A stretch of 64,000 nucleotides of DNA from Sphingomonas sp. PP-CC-1A-547 (GTDB lineage: Bacteria > Pseudomonadota > Alphaproteobacteria > Sphingomonadales > Sphingomonadaceae), in assembly GCF_003610375.1 (NCBI RefSeq), contig NZ_RAPZ01000012.1, positions 372,001-436,000 on the forward strand, given 5' to 3'. Below the pieces are notes generated by a model that was not told the DNA's origin, made no database searches, and saw only the letters and a list, made by a program, of their open reading frames with translations. The translations under genes and the position numbers were made by a program. This document shows, one piece after another, positions 63,482 to 64,000 of this stretch; within the stretch, counting starts at the first letter, position 1; each line of letters begins with the position of its first letter.

Positions 63482-63831
63482 CATAAAATTCGTGTCATTC
63501 ATGCAAGCGACAGGTTCGGCCTCCTAGAGAGTGGCTCGCGGATGTGGGGCATTCGGGATTTTTCCCCCTGTTGCCCGGATGGTTTCCTCACCTCTCGCCT
63601 GCGTGACGAACGCTGAGTCGGCCCTCGCTCCATGCCCCCGGAGCGGGGGTCATTTCATGTGAAGGGCGGCGCGCAAAAGCATTTTGCAAGACTCGCCCAA
63701 GCACGGCCGACGGGCCCCTGTTCTTTCAGGGCCCGGTCGACGACAGCGGCTTTGCCGATGGCGCCTTCTACCTTCTTCAAGACCTTGCGCGCTTCCTTGT
63801 CCCCACCCCCCCGCAACGCTACATCGCGGCG
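63482..63831. other. Unassigned region between lolA and xth
   Basis: This is a 350-base stretch. A hairpin CCCCCG-GAG-CGGGGG (63635-63649) followed by TCATTT may end lolA transcription. A minus-strand frame (63655-63993) encodes a Lys/Ala-rich stretch, DKEARKVLKKVEGAIGKAAV, that looks somewhat protein-like. But it overlaps the xth start and lacks a clear ribosome site. A plus-strand frame is also open. I do not call a gene here. Confidence 0.4.
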
Positions 63832-64000
63832 GTGAAGATCGTCTCCTGGAACATCAACTCGGTCCGTTTCCGGATCGCCATCGTCGAACAGTTTCTGCGC
63901 GACGAGCAGCCCGATATCCTGTGTCTGCAGGAGACCAAGGTCATCGACGGCGACTTCCCGCTGGAGGCGTTCCGCGCGCTTGGCTACGAACACATCGTCC
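63832..64000 (+). CDS. xth: Exodeoxyribonuclease III, N-terminal part (cut by window edge)
   Basis: This is the start of an AP endonuclease and 3'-5' exonuclease of the EEP family. 56 codons are visible. It begins with GTG (VKIVSWNINSVRFRI), and the catalytic Glu is in ILCLQETKVIDGDFP. ALGYEHIV is the last visible stretch. Length and C-terminal active-site His are outside the window. Adjacency to ftsK and lolA is conserved in many alphaproteobacteria, here with the porin between them. Confidence 0.94.
   Translation, partial: MKIVSWNINSVRFRIAIVEQFLRDEQPDILCLQETKVIDGDFPLEAFRALGYEHIV

Overview
This is a GC-rich chromosomal segment of an alphaproteobacterium, most likely Sphingomonas or a close sphingomonad. 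The assignment is inferred from gene content: a CcrM-type GANTC methyltransferase next to rnhB, an MmcB repair protein, an HWE-family histidine kinase, a ubiH-ftsK-lolA-xth block, and GC-rich palindromic intergenic elements. I see no phage, transposase, plasmid or CRISPR signature. Most genes are housekeeping, tightly packed and often joined by 4-base ATGA or GTGA overlaps.

Layout. 1-3.7 kb: the end of feoB, ssb, and a convergent pair of blue-light/HWE-type kinase and single-domain response regulator. 3.7-8.2 kb: metX-GNAT-metW on the minus strand, diverging from hisC-tyrA. 8.3-13.5 kb: an ftsE-ftsX-ydcF-plsC envelope operon, a zinc-ribbon membrane protein and a MATE exporter. 13.6 kb: tRNA-Leu(GAG). 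14.1-22.2 kb: a minus-strand operon of four secreted DUF11-type proteins, one of 1680 residues with a predicted outer-membrane barrel, plus a small downstream gene and an upstream winged-helix regulator. 23.4-26.2 kb: a three-gene type III polyketide synthase cluster. 26.2-31.9 kb: msrB, a class A PBP, a YgjP-like protease, a YcgN protein, an SCO1 lipoprotein, an ankyrin protein and mmcB. 32-36.6 kb: gpsA-tsaD diverging from hemC and a fused hemD-hemX. 36.9-43.8 kb: bestrophin, folP, ccrM, rnhB, thiD, a DUF1272 protein and glmM. 43.8-54.2 kb: transporters, an aldo-keto reductase, a nitroreductase, a GntR regulator, an arylamine N-acetyltransferase, an acyl-CoA dehydrogenase, sua5 and msrA. 54.2-64 kb: galE, PAP2, tRNA-Lys(TTT), folK, a UDG, ubiH, ftsK, an OprB porin, lolA and the start of xth.

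The most unusual feature is a set of about 100-130 bp palindromic repeats from several unrelated families. They lie in seven of the eight convergent gene junctions whose coding regions do not overlap. Two copies sit in frame inside essential-type genes: one in thiD and one in sua5. In both cases the extra peptide is about 35 residues, and the host protein is longer than usual by about that amount. This resembles the Rickettsia palindromic elements, but in another group and with different sequences. Other points of interest are the secreted DUF11 operon with its shared N-terminal module, the GANTC cluster in front of ccrM, the hemD-hemX fusion, and a PAP2 gene with no ordinary start codon downstream of the tRNA it follows.
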